Made by a program: the position numbers and the translations under genes | Shown: positions 1 through 10,000 of the stretch, one piece after another | How the letters are laid out: each line of letters begins with the position of its first letter | Position numbering within the stretch: the stretch's first letter is position 1 | The notes under the pieces: generated by a model | What the model was told of the DNA's origin: nothing | Databases searched by the model: none | The model's input: the letters and a program-made list of their open reading frames with translations, nothing else | NCBI GenBank assembly: GCA_017654935.2 | Contig: CM065691.1 | Location: 31,593,290-31,657,289 of the forward strand | Length of the DNA stretch: 64,000 nucleotides | Reading direction: 5' to 3' | Source of the DNA: Phymorhynchus buccinoides | Taxonomy: Eukaryota > Mollusca > Gastropoda > Neogastropoda > Raphitomidae

Positions 1-83
1 GTTTGAAACACTTCAACCGAGTCGCACAAAATACACAAAAACTGCACCAAGCCACACTTGTTCATATAAGTCACAGCCTGCTT

Positions 84-464
84 TCATTTGTCACTACTAT
101 CACTTTCTGATCTGAATACACTTGCTGAACACACAATTATCCAACAGTTTATATTTTGTATACCAGAGTCGCTGTCAGAATCACTTTCTTGCATTGCAAT
201 GGGTCGATCAATCACACAGGAAGCATGTGGGACACGCCCTCTTGATGTTGATGGTTGATTTTCATCATTTTGCACCTCAATTTCATCAGTTTCTGGTCTG
301 TCGGCACTGTGCGAAGACTCATTGTCTACGAGTGGAGTGAAGTCTGACGAAGATTCACTCACTTCAGAGCCTAAATCGTCCGTTTCAGGGTCAAAATCGC
401 TATCATCATCAAGGAAGATTTCATCCAAAACTTGTCTCACAGTGTATCGAACTCGTTTGCTCAT
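84..464 (-). pseudogene. piggyBac-like transposase, N-terminal fragment
   Basis: A 126-residue reading frame starts MSKRVRYTVRQVLDEIF and is followed by a very acidic Ser/Asp-rich stretch (DDDSDFDPETDD, then SDSDSDS). This is the usual look of the N-terminus of piggyBac/PGBD transposases, which is disordered and acidic before the DDE_Tnp_1_7 catalytic domain. Transcription runs leftwards, so the catalytic domain would lie outside the window or is lost: the frame closes at a stop after about 126 codons, suggesting decay or a frameshift. The upstream DNA (465-695) holds two copies of a palindrome and ends at a TTAA, as expected for a piggyBac 5' terminus. No catalytic residue is visible, so the call rests on N-terminal style plus terminus and TTAA context. 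Confidence 0.55.
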
Positions 465-699
465 TTTGACTCCAAAAATTAAAAAAACCCGGATAAAATC
501 GCTTTAGATTTGCTTGTCGAAACTTTGCAAGTCAGTGGCAGGAAAATGCGACAGAATGAGCTCCCCTTACTACTTAATATTCATGTTGTTTGAACCGAAA
601 CTAAGTGCGTGTGTCTGCCCGACAATTTGTCGGGCGTAGGATTCGAGAGGCAGCTACTCACGCCCGACAATTTGTCGGGCACAGGGTTGAATGAGTTAA
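465..699 (-). mobile_element. 5' terminal region of the piggyBac-like element
   Basis: This is non-coding DNA between the transposase start and a TTAA at 696-699. It contains the 19-bp palindrome GCCCGACAATTTGTCGGGC twice (617-635 and 662-680). Read outward-in, the element starts TTAA-CTCATTCAACCCTG. The piggyBac superfamily always uses TTAA target sites. The opposite terminus is outside the window. Confidence 0.55.
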
Positions 700-742
700 T
701 GGTATTTTTGGGCTGAAAAACGGCTGGCGGTGAAAGGGTTAA
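700..742 (+). mobile_element. TTAA-MITE family 1, right end only (interrupted by piggyBac)
   Basis: The terminal GGCTGGCGGTGAAAGGG followed by TTAA (739-742) is the same right end as in the copies at 1367-1608 and 30530-30768. The family normally reads AAGTTTAATGG just inside this end. Here the piggyBac-like element ends at exactly that internal TTAA, so it inserted into an older MITE copy. Confidence 0.7.
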
Positions 743-1362
743 AACTCTGTTGTTGACCATGTTAGTTATTCATTTGAAGTAAAGGGTGAACATAGATTTG
801 AAGCTAGTGTAGGCATTATTGAAGTTAAGCTTTCCTTTGTGTTTGATCATCTGACTTAGAAGGAAAAAAAAAAGAACTGTCAGTTAGCAATGTTGCTACA
901 GTTTTTTGTTTGTTTGTTTGATTTGTTGTTAATAATTCAGATTCCTTGTCAGTGTGGTGAGAGGAGGGAAAGGGGATTATAAACCTCATGTTTACATTGA
1001 ATTAATTATCTGTGTTTGTTTATCATTTCTCATTATTTTATTTTACCCACACATTCAACGTAACAGTAAGTTCGCTTCAGGGTTGTTGTTTTGTTGTTGT
1101 TGATTTTTTTGTTTAGCGTATTACACAAATGTAAGTTTGACAGTAAGTTTGATATACATTATTGTTCAGGTAACGTTTTTCCACTCAGCATTCTGGCTAA
1201 AAACTGCATCACATATAGTCAACATAAGGAGGAGATAATTGATTTGTTTGTTTATTAAAATACAAATACAGTGTTCCCACTCTTTCTTAGCACAACAGTT
1301 TATAAAAAAAAATATTGTTTCCACTCCGCTTCCTTGCTCAACATTGCATTACAAATTGAGCT
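743..1362. other. AT-rich intronic sequence, no gene seen
   Basis: This is non-coding DNA of the teneurin intron upstream of the first exon in the window. I see no reading frame, RNA gene or clear repeat beyond short T/GTT runs. Confidence 0.6.
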
Positions 1363-1366
1363 TGAA

Positions 1367-1608
1367 CCCTTTCATCGCCACTGTCGCCTCTTGGCACCAC
1401 AATGATTGAACACCCACATCACTGAAAGGCATCAAATGAGGGTCTGGTATCCAGTGAACTTATGTTCTTCACTTTGGGGGGCAAGAATAGGCCCTATGTT
1501 ATGGATGTACATCACAAAGGAATCTCCAATATTGCAGAGGAAATCTTTTCTCTACCTATGTAAGTTTACTGGATAATTTTGGCTTAGAAATGGCTGGCGG
1601 TGAAAGGG
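1367..1608 (+). mobile_element. TTAA-MITE family 1, full copy
   Basis: A 242-bp element with inverted ends CCCTTTCATCGCCA and TGGCGGTGAAAGGG, followed by TTAA (1609-1612). The left flank reads TGAA, one change from TTAA. It has no coding capacity. The same sequence recurs at 2941-5896 (split), 16133-16360, 30530-30768, 36948-37162 and 40417-40540. Confidence 0.85.
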
Positions 1609-1701
1609 TTAAGGTAATGCACTATATAAGTTTCCTAACAAAATCAATCTCACATAGATTTGTTTGTAATGTTCAAAGCTTTTCTTTCACTCTTGTCCCA
1701 G

Positions 1702-1934
1702 CACGAAGCCCCACCACAAGTTCCACATGACGGTGAGCCCCGTGGATGGACGGCTGTACGTGTCGGACTCCATGCTGCACAAGATCATCCGCGTGAAGAC
1801 CATGGGCCCGGTGAGGTCCCTCAAGGACAACTTTGAGGACGTGGCCGGCAACGGGGAGGAGTGCACCCCTGGGGAGGAGGACCTGTGTGGGGATGGGGGG
1901 CCTGCCATCCAGGCCAAGCTGAGATATCCTAAAG
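1702..1934 (+). CDS. TENM: teneurin exon a (NHL propeller)
   Basis: The acceptor is TGTCCCAG. The exon reads TKPHHKFHMTVSPVDGRLYVSD, an NHL blade, and later CGDGGPAIQAKLRYPK. The exon ends after G at 1934 (phase 1). The donor is GTACTG, which overlaps the end of a mariner-type MITE. Codons around both ends match the teneurin family (…YPK-G-IAISKDG…). Confidence 0.93.
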
Positions 1935-2110
1935 GTACTGTATTTTACGGACTATTATTATATAGGACACACTTTATTACATGGTGCAATCCCCCACCCA
2001 CCCCGCAAAAGTCTTTCGGATGAGACGATAAACCAAGGTCCCGTGTGCCCATGCACTTAGCACACGTTAAACCCAGTGGCAACGAAAAAGTTGTCATCTG
2101 GTCAAAATTT

Positions 2111-2141
<31 letters not shown>

Positions 2142-5100
2142 TTTCCTTCCTCATCAGTCACAAAAAATCGAATGCAAAAAAAACTTTTTTTTTTAATGGG
2201 CGGCGCTCCTATATGGCTGCGACGCGCTCTCCAGGTGAGAGCAACCCGAATTTCACAGAGATGCCTCTCTGACTATAAAGTACCTAATACCTAAAAAAAA
2301 AAATTACCCAAAGTTTTTATTTTGTTATTGTAATTTCGTTGTCTATAATTTTATTAGTCATTATTATATATATATTAAATTATAAGGTGCATTGGGTCTC
2401 GATCATTCTGGTGAAAAGAAAGTATCGCCCTGTTGTCTATAAAATACTCTCCTTGCTCTCCTCTTTGATCGTTCGCCCTCCTTCTCTTACCCTCTGCCCT
2501 ATTTCATCTAGGAATGATTGAACTTTGAATTTCCCAGCAGTGAGAGAGAGTTGTGTGTGTGTTTGTGTCCATGCATGCGTGTGTGCTTGCAAGCGTCATG
2601 CGTGTGTGAGTGTGTGTGTGCACGCGTCTGTCTACCTTCACCCCTATTTTTTTTCTACATTAAGGCGACCACCATTTTGTCCTCAGTAATAACCCATGAG
2701 TAATAATTCCCCTTTCCCTCAACGGCAGGTATTGCCATCAGCAAAGACGGAGTGATCTACGTGGCGGATGGTCCCAACATCCGGCGCATCACCCCTGACG
2801 GCATCATCAGCACGCTGATTGGCACCCAGAAGCAGCCCAAGGACTGGACACCCATGCTCTGCGATGACATTCTGTCTGCTGAGAGGGTAGGTGTCACTGC
2901 TGGGGGGGGGTGGGGAGGTGGGGGGTTGGTTGGAACTTAACCCTTTCGCCGCCAGCCATTTTTCAGCCAAAATCTACCATTAAGCTTAACTGGGTAGATA
3001 CAGCAAACAAACAACTACACGACAAGTGCAAAGTGACGTTATTTTATTCACAAGAGACAAAACAAAACTACTGGATATTTCGGCGAATGCGCCTTTATCA
3101 ACACAGACACACAATTAAACAGCAAACATCAAATATAGCAAAAGGAGCAACCAATCTACACCAATCTACGTGACCTACTGGTTCGGTCTAAATTGAAACC
3201 GAGAAGCCAACATGCTCCAGGAACCTCTCCATGCCAAAACCCCAAATGCAAAGTGTGCCCATTCATCTGTACTTCAACACAGGTCCATGGACCTCTTTCG
3301 AAATTCAACATCACCAAACACTTCACCTGTCAGACTGAGAACATTGTGTACGTCATTCATTGCCTCAAATGCAAACAACTGTACATTGGTGAAGCTGGCC
3401 GAACCCTTGCCACCCGCTTCAAAGAACACTTAGCTGACATCGTGCACCAGAGAGACAAACCTATAGCCCACCACTTCAACCAGCCTGACCACTCCACATC
3501 AGACATACGCGTCTGTATACCATTGCTTATTTTGCATTCCTCTAGTCCCAGTGTGTGGTTGTGTGTGAGAGAGGGAGAGAGAGAGTGTGTGTATGTGTTT
3601 GCGTGTGCATGTGAGAGGGGTTTGTTGCACTTGTCTTTGACCACTTGTGCAGGTTTTTTTTCTCCCAGAGAGGTTTTTTTCCCCCTTAATCCTTTATTCC
3701 TTTAAATTTGTTTACATTTTTCATGTCATAGACAAGTGTGTCTGACTAGGTTGTTTTTTCTGTTCACAAAAAACACAAACAACAGAAAGGACATGGAATC
3801 ACACCTCATCAACAAACTGGGCACCAGAAAGCCTCATGGACTGAATGACAAACCTTAAGCCTCATTATATTATTCTGTGTCATTTTCATTTTGCCGTAAC
3901 ATGTTCTTGAACCCATCTACCCCCCTCCTTCACCCCTTCCCAAAACTCCTCCCCGCCCCCAACCCTCCCCCTCCTTTTTGCCACCACCTACCCCCTCCCC
4001 CCCCCCCCACTTCCCTGTGTGTCCCGCCTGGGTTGGGGGGACAGGGGTCCAATAGCCACAGCTAAGTGAAGGAGTGACCCTTGTATACTGGGCAGTGTGG
4101 TAGGGTTCAATAGCCACAGCTAAGCGAAGAAGGTTCCCCCCACTGCCCGAAGCCCCCTCCCCCGGTGTGGACCTCTGTATTCCTAATTATTTTACAAACT
4201 TGCTTGTAATGGAATGTCTAGTTTTCATTTCCCCCATTTCCCTGTGTGTCCCGTCTGGGTTGGGGGGACAGGGGTCTGATAGCCACAGCTAAGCGAAGGA
4301 ATGACCCCTGTATACTGGGCAGTGTGGTAGGGTTCAATAGCCACAGCTAAGCGAAGAAGGTTCCCCCCACTGCCCGAAGCCCCCTCCCCCGGTGTGGACC
4401 TCTGTATTCCTAATTATTTTACAAACTTGCTTGTAATGGAATGTCTAGTTTTCATTTCCCCCATTTCCCTGTGTGTCCCGTCTGGGTTGGGGGGACAGGG
4501 GTCTGATAGCCACAGCTAAGCGAAGGAGTGACCCCTGTATACTGGGCAGTGTGGTAGGGTTCAATAGCCACAGCTAAGCGAAGAAGGTTCCCCCCACTGC
4601 CCGAAGCCCCCTCCCCCGGCGTGGACCCCAGCATTCCCAATTAATTTACAAACTTGATTGTAATAACTAATGATCAATTTGATTCCTATCCATATCTACC
4701 GCCCAATACCCACCCACCCCCTCCTTCCCATAACCCCCTCCCCACCCCTCCCTTCCAAACACTCCAATGTATACCATTGCTTATTTTGCATTCCTCTAGT
4801 CCCAGTGTGTGGTTGTGTGTGAGAGAGGGAGAGAGAGAGTGTGTGTATGTGTTTGCGTGTGCATGTGAGAGGGGTTTGTTGCACTTGTCTTTGACCACTT
4901 GCGCAGGGGTTTTTTCTCCCAGAGAGGTTTGTTTTCCCCCTTAATCCTTTATTCCTTTAAATTTGTTTACATTTTTCATGTCTTAGACAAGTGTGTCTGA
5001 CTAGGGTTTTTTTTTCTCGGAGAACTTCCGTTTTCCCCCCTCACCCCTCGGTGCCAGGGTGGGGCAACCCACTTTGGGGTCAGACATGGGTTTGATGCGC

Positions 5101-6963
5101 CCCTCTATTTCTATTTCCATACCCCCCCCCCCCCCCCCCCTCTCTACCCATCCCCCCCTCTCTCTCTGTCCTTTTCATTTTTCAATTGAAATGTAATGTC
5201 AGCTTTTGCTACATGTGTTCACTTTAGCACGAGATTTGTTCTCTTCACCAAACCTCCCCCTCCCCACCCCTTAAACACAACTGACCCTTGTTTCCAACTT
5301 CTACCATCTGTGATTGCGTACTCACTGTCCCCAACCTCTCTTTACTTCAATCCCCCCCCCCCCCCCCCCCCCCCCCCCCCTGATTTGTGTTCACAGCCTT
5401 GCTCTTTGGTTTCAACTTTGTTGTATCATTTACACGTTGGACTGTAGAGGGGAAGTATTGTTTTTATTTTTGATCTTGATGGTTTTTTGCTCCTTCTGTT
5501 GCCTACTTTTTGCTCCTTTTGCTATATTTGATGTTTGCTGTTTAATTGTTTGTCTGTGTTGATAAAGGCACATTCGCCGAAATATCCAGTAGTTTTGTTT
5601 TGTCTCTTGTGAATAAAATAACGTCACTTTACAATTGTCGTGTAGTTGTTTGTTTGCTGTATGTTCCAGTGACGTTGCAGTCTGTTTCATTTTTTTTTTT
5701 TAACTGGGTAGAGCAAAAATGCTTTTGCTACATTGGGAATTCCTCTGTGACATAATATATAACATTAGGCCTAGATCCTTACCTCCCAAAATGAAGAAAA
5801 TAGGGTCTTCGGATAACAGGCCCTGATTTGATGCCTGTTAGTGACATGGGTGTTAAACCATTGTGGTGCATAAATGCGACATTGGCGGTGAAAGGGTTAA
5901 AGCCCTATCAACCGATCCATAGGATCGAGTAACGATATTCCGACACATCTAACTCCGTGAGCGAAGCCTGTTCTCTCACACAATATGGGGAAAAGAGGGT
6001 AAAACCTGCTTCTGTGGCTGCAGCGATTTGAATACTGAGCGCGCGTTGCGCCTACCCTCCTTTTATACTCCGGTTGCCGGTTTAATTCCCCTGTGGGGAT
6101 ACCTGGGGCCGGGTCTTTTGTACAAATAGTTGCCCCGCCTTCTGCAAGTTCTGTGCTTATAACTTCCTCTAATTCAGTCATATACGTTGTTAAGATTTAA
6201 CGTGGTGAAAGCCCTGACATGGCCTTAGTTGTCGATGGGGCTATAATCTTAATCTTAATCTTAATCCTCTTATTCAGTCACTCTCTTTGACTCTGCCTTT
6301 TCCCTTTGCTTATTGTCATCTGCTATTTTTCTGTATCTCACTGGTCCTCCTGCTTTTTTTCTTTAAATTCTTACAAACATTTCTTCAGCCGAAGTCGGAC
6401 GTATTATATGCTGGGCCTAACTATTTCTTAGTTAGGCGCATAACAGCAGCATGATGCATCTATATGCTCATATGACAGGAAAATTGTCTGAGTGAACGAA
6501 GAAGAAGAAGGTTGAACTTGGTATTTTCATTCATTTTATTACTTTTTTCTTTGTCTTTTCTTTAGTGCTTATTATATATTTGTTTCATACCTCTATCCTA
6601 TCTATTCACTAATAATACTTATGTACATACTCATGCAGACATGAAGTCATACACCATGAGAAGAAATAAACTGATGTTCATACACCATAAGAACATAATT
6701 TTATTGTCTCCATCATATATCTCATCCACCCAGCAGTATGTACACCAATCCATCCATCCTTACATAATATGCATTTTTCTTTGATAGAAATGAAAACAAA
6801 GTGTATACCTGCAATCCTTTAAATATATCTGTCTCTATCTATCTGTCTGCATCTATCTGTCTGCCTCTGTCTCTCTCTCTGTGCCTCTCTCTCTGTGCCT
6901 CTCTCTCTGTCTCTCTCTCTCTGTCTCTCTCTCTCTATCTCTCTCTCTGTCTCTCTCTATCTG

Positions 6964-7032
<69 letters not shown>

Positions 7033-10000
7033 TCAGGTTAGTCTGAAGTGGCCGACATCCCTAGCCATCAATCCTCTGGACGACACGCTGCACATTCTGG
7101 ACCACAGCATTGTGCTGAAGCTGACCGCCGACTTCAAACTGGTCACCGTGGCTGGACGCCCCTTCTACTGTCCACCAAGACACACTGGATTTCTGCCTCA
7201 GGTAGTGTGTGTGTGTGTGTGTGTGTGTGTGCAGGGCCGGACCAAAGATTTTAAGGGGTAGGGGCTAATTCATCGAAGGTGCGAAGCACCAGGATTCCTA
7301 AGGGTGTCCGGGGGCATGTTCCCCCAGAAAATATTTGAAGCCAAATAGTGCAATCTGGGCATGAAATAAAGCACTAATGCCATTACTGTTCATACCCCTA
7401 TTGAAACATGTTTTGAACCATTAAGTACCTGTCAACTGGTGGTGCTGATGAGTGCTAGGAAATTTAGCTGGCGCTCTGCGCCATGAATTTTTTTTTTTAA
7501 AGGTTGGGGACAGGGCTGCAGTCCCCTAAGCCCCCCCAGGTCCTGCCCTGGTGTGTGTTGTGTGTGTGTGTGTGTGTGATAAAACCTCAGGGGCCCGGGT
7601 GGGGTCTCTATAATTTAATTATGTGCGTCTCTCCTGAGAAAACCATTGCTGTTGACGGGACTGTAAGCAATGTAAAAATAAATAGATAAAGAAATATAAA
7701 AGAAATGTGCGTCTCCTATGTATGAGTGTCGGGGCATGACATGCATATCCCTGTTTTGTGCCCTAACTCATTCAAGTCGTTCCAGCCATATATGTGCAGA
7801 ATTAATAGATTTGATGCATTTGCTTCAAGGGAGATAAATATGTATGCACACCATGATACCCTGGTCACATCTAAACTCGCTTCGCTCCCTTATACCACAA
7901 TTTTGCCTCTGACTTTGCTTTTGTAGAGGTTTGTTGTGGGGGAACCAATTGGTGTAGAGAGTTTTTCTATAATTAATTATGAAGTCTGTATATATAAAAA
8001 AGTCTGATCTACCACTTCCCTATGTCTAATCCTGAAGTAAAAACCTGTAATCTTCTTTCGCTTCTCCTTTTGTTTATACATGTTTTGTTTGTGTGATTGG
8101 CTGGGGTGATTTGTGAGGGTTTTTTAATAATTCAAAATCGTTACGATGCGAATGAGTTAATTGTTGCTAATCCCAAACAAGCCCATAAATACAATTCAGT
8201 CCTACCCCTTTCTTTTACCTCCGTGAATCTGCATGAATTAAGCTTTCTTTTAACATGACACACTTGGTTTAAACATCTTTTTATTATCACAATTTCATGC
8301 AGATACAAATATATCTCAGCGCAAGAGTACAACAAACTAAAGGTTATGGGCGTACTCAACACATTTATAAATTACAAAAGAACAGCTTAATTAATTAACA
8401 AGAATCATCATGGAAATTTTTTTTTTAACAAAGAAGGCAACATGACACACTTCGTTGTGACTATATGAGATATAGTGATGCGAGTTAGTTCTATAATGTG
8501 ATCAGATGATTTGAGTAATTCATTTTTTTTTACCTTTCTTATTATTTTGTAAATGCCCAGATAAATACACCATCCGTCTCTGATCAATGAGGTACTAACT
8601 GCTAGAGGCAAATAATATATTTTTTTACAGTAAAATAAATCTTTCATACAGTTTGGCACCGCACCTTGCAGACTAGCTTCGAAGTAAGACAATATATAAA
8701 AATTGAGATAACGACAAAGCCGACGATGTCTTGTTAAAACTTGTAATAAAACCTTTTTCGCAGACATATTTTCGCTGTTCTCAACCATTTTTTCCCAGTC
8801 GTGAACTAAATCTTCACATCAACAGAAGAAAAAATATTCAAACAACATAAGCCAGAAGAAAAAAATATTCAAACAGAACACGACCTATTTTTTAGCCATA
8901 CAGTGGCGTGCAAAACTCGCTCTCCTACACTCGCTCAAACACGTACTCACACACACACACACACATATGCACACATACAAGCCCACACACGTACACATGC
9001 ATGTACACACACATACAGATGTGCACGCGCACACACACTCAGACATATATTATTATATAGATAGCAGCACACCCGGTAGTGCATAACTCCAGTTAAGGTA
9101 GGAGGCATCAACAATTGTGTTGTTGAGTGCGGGGTAGTTATGTAATTAATAACATAAGTAATAGTTGGCAGTAAACAATTGTGCCCATGTCCATCATGCG
9201 CATACATATACCTCTCACACACACACACACACACACACACGCACGCACGCACGCACGCACGCACACGCACACGCACACGCACACGCACACGCACACACGC
9301 ACACACACACACATGCACACCACAGGGAGGTCGATGCACACAGTCAAATGCTGTTAGGACTAAGCTCTGCAGTGTTTCTGGAAGCTTCTAATGTCGTTCC
9401 TGCTTAATTCAGTCCCACAAACATCGTTCCTAAGTTGCACATCCAGTGGTATTCCCGACTGATCGTAGCTCTTCAGCATTGTGTACAGTCTCGATGGGGA
9501 TGATTTTAAGGCGAGTCAGTTTGAGGTCTTCTGGGTGGGTGGTTTTGCTGACATGTTCTACACCACATTTACTGGCTTTCCTAATTTTCCTGGATTTGTC
9601 GTTTCTCCACCTGGCTTTGATGGGTTTTTTGTTGAGCCCACATACCACGTGTTGTGCAATTCACAGAAAAGGACCTAGATGACATTTGGTGTTTCACAGG
9701 TTATATGTTGTCTTTTGTCCCATGGTGAAACTAGTGTCTCTGTTTGTTTTGAGTGGCGGCAATTGTGTCACATTTCTTCACACACGGAAATAACCCTGGT
9801 TTATTATTGTCTGGACCATGTGGGATGAAATGCTTGGGAACAACAGTAGGTTTATAAAGTTGAGACAGAGATGCTCTCTTCCTATCTGCAGAGATAACGG
9901 ATTTGGGAGGGACGATTTCTTTGTCTACTTTAGTGCCATAGAGGAGGTGCAGAGTGTTCTTGATGATTGAGGATTTGGAGGGGGCCCAGGGGTCAAAAGT

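Larger units (their letters stand above)
2999..5700 (+). mobile_element. Penelope-like retroelement, truncated copy 1
   Basis: 2.7 kb flanked by the 12-bp duplication TAACTGGGTAGA. The 5' end (2999-3150) is an inverted copy of the 3' terminal repeat (about 5530-5700). Terminal repeats in inverted arrangement are a known habit of Penelope-like elements (PLEs). Inside are the GIY-YIG endonuclease end (3163-3858), a 227-bp tandem array (4011-4666) and C-rich 3' DNA. The reverse transcriptase is missing. Confidence 0.85.
2941..5896 (-). mobile_element. TTAA-MITE family 1, split by a Penelope-like element
   Basis: The left part is 2941-2998 (TTAA, then CCCTTTCGCCGCCAGCCA) and the right part is 5713-5896 (…GGCGGTGAAAGGG, then TTAA at 5897-5900). 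The two parts sum to 242 bp, the normal family length. The 12 bp TAACTGGGTAGA is duplicated at the break (2987-2998 and 5701-5712). Confidence 0.85.

Noticed and set aside
3514..3761. Retained intron of the Penelope-like ORF
   Set aside because: The block duplicates the element's own 3' DNA and no convincing GT..AG pair leaves the protein aligned.
8408..8788. 126-codon minus-strand frame in a teneurin intron
   Set aside because: AT-rich, no recognisable motif, no splice or promoter context.
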